Shown: in pieces, positions 13,139 to 13,191 of the stretch
How positions within the stretch are numbered: position 1 is the first letter of the stretch
Layout of the letters: each line of letters begins with the position of its first letter
From: an uncultured Gemmatimonadota bacterium
GTDB taxonomy: Bacteria; Gemmatimonadota; Gemmatimonadetes; Gemmatimonadales; GWC2-71-9
Direction: 5' to 3'
Assembly (NCBI GenBank): GCA_913009915.1
Contig: CAJVYZ010000017.1
Span: 1 to 13,191, forward strand
DNA: 13,191 bases
The notes under the pieces: generated by a model
What the model saw: the letters and a program-made list of their open reading frames with translations, nothing else
Told to the model about the DNA's origin: nothing
Databases searched by the model: none
Program-made: the position numbers and the translations under genes

Positions 13139-13191
13139 AGCACCGAAGAGCGGCGAGCCGGGAAAGAGTGCAGCGCCGGTCGGTCCCCGCC
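13139..13191 (-). other. Degraded Illumina adapter at the right contig end (artefact)
   Basis: Read on the minus strand, these 53 bases align without gaps to the last 53 bases of the P5/TruSeq adapter found at 19-75. I count 36 identities, including exact runs CACTCTTTCCC and CGCTCTTC. The same C-for-A variant seen at base 61 also occurs here. Most differences are changes to G or C. The frame yields HSFPARRSSVL. Adapter with many miscalls is much more likely than native sequence, but low identity leaves some doubt. Confidence 0.8.

Overview
The window looks like one whole short-read contig. Illumina P5/TruSeq-type adapter sits at the left end (19-75), and a degraded reverse-complement copy appears to sit at the right end (13139-13191). 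Both terminal genes are therefore cut, and their outermost residues are artefacts. Between the ends is high-GC bacterial DNA. A TonB-dependent outer-membrane receptor, a lipoprotein and a ccmABCD haem-export operon indicate a Gram-negative cell that makes c-type cytochromes. A Gemmatimonadota-like (or similar high-GC environmental) origin fits the receptor style and gene mix, but that is an inference.

Left part, minus strand: the N-terminal half of a CarboxypepD_reg/plug TonB receptor (76-1471); a 579-base intergenic stretch with a sigma70-like promoter whose spacer is filled by a palindrome (1822-1850); an M24 Xaa-Pro peptidase (2051-3229); and just upstream of it, in the same operon, a small V4R-like protein (3239-3859).

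Centre, plus strand (3995-10175): nine genes packed with overlaps or a 16-base gap. They are an ECF sigma factor of SigR type, an RsrA-like zinc anti-sigma factor, a DUF92/VTE6-like membrane protein, an orphan lipoprotein, a geranylgeranyl-reductase-type flavoprotein, a flavin reductase, a SAM methyltransferase, an SRPBCC (cyclase-like) protein and a FabF-like ketosynthase. The layout reads as a self-regulated, probably thiol/redox-responsive, biosynthetic operon for a lipid, isoprenoid or polyketide-like product. No acyl carrier protein is in the window. I do not recognise this gene combination as a named pathway, and it is the best candidate for something undescribed.

Right part: a MIP/aquaporin channel (plus, 10252-10941) converges on ccmA-ccmB-ccmC-ccmD (minus, 13138-11004). 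Between them are five tandem 8-bp repeats plus an inverted copy. The ccmD stop codon lies inside this array. No RNA genes, CRISPR arrays, transposases or phage genes were seen.
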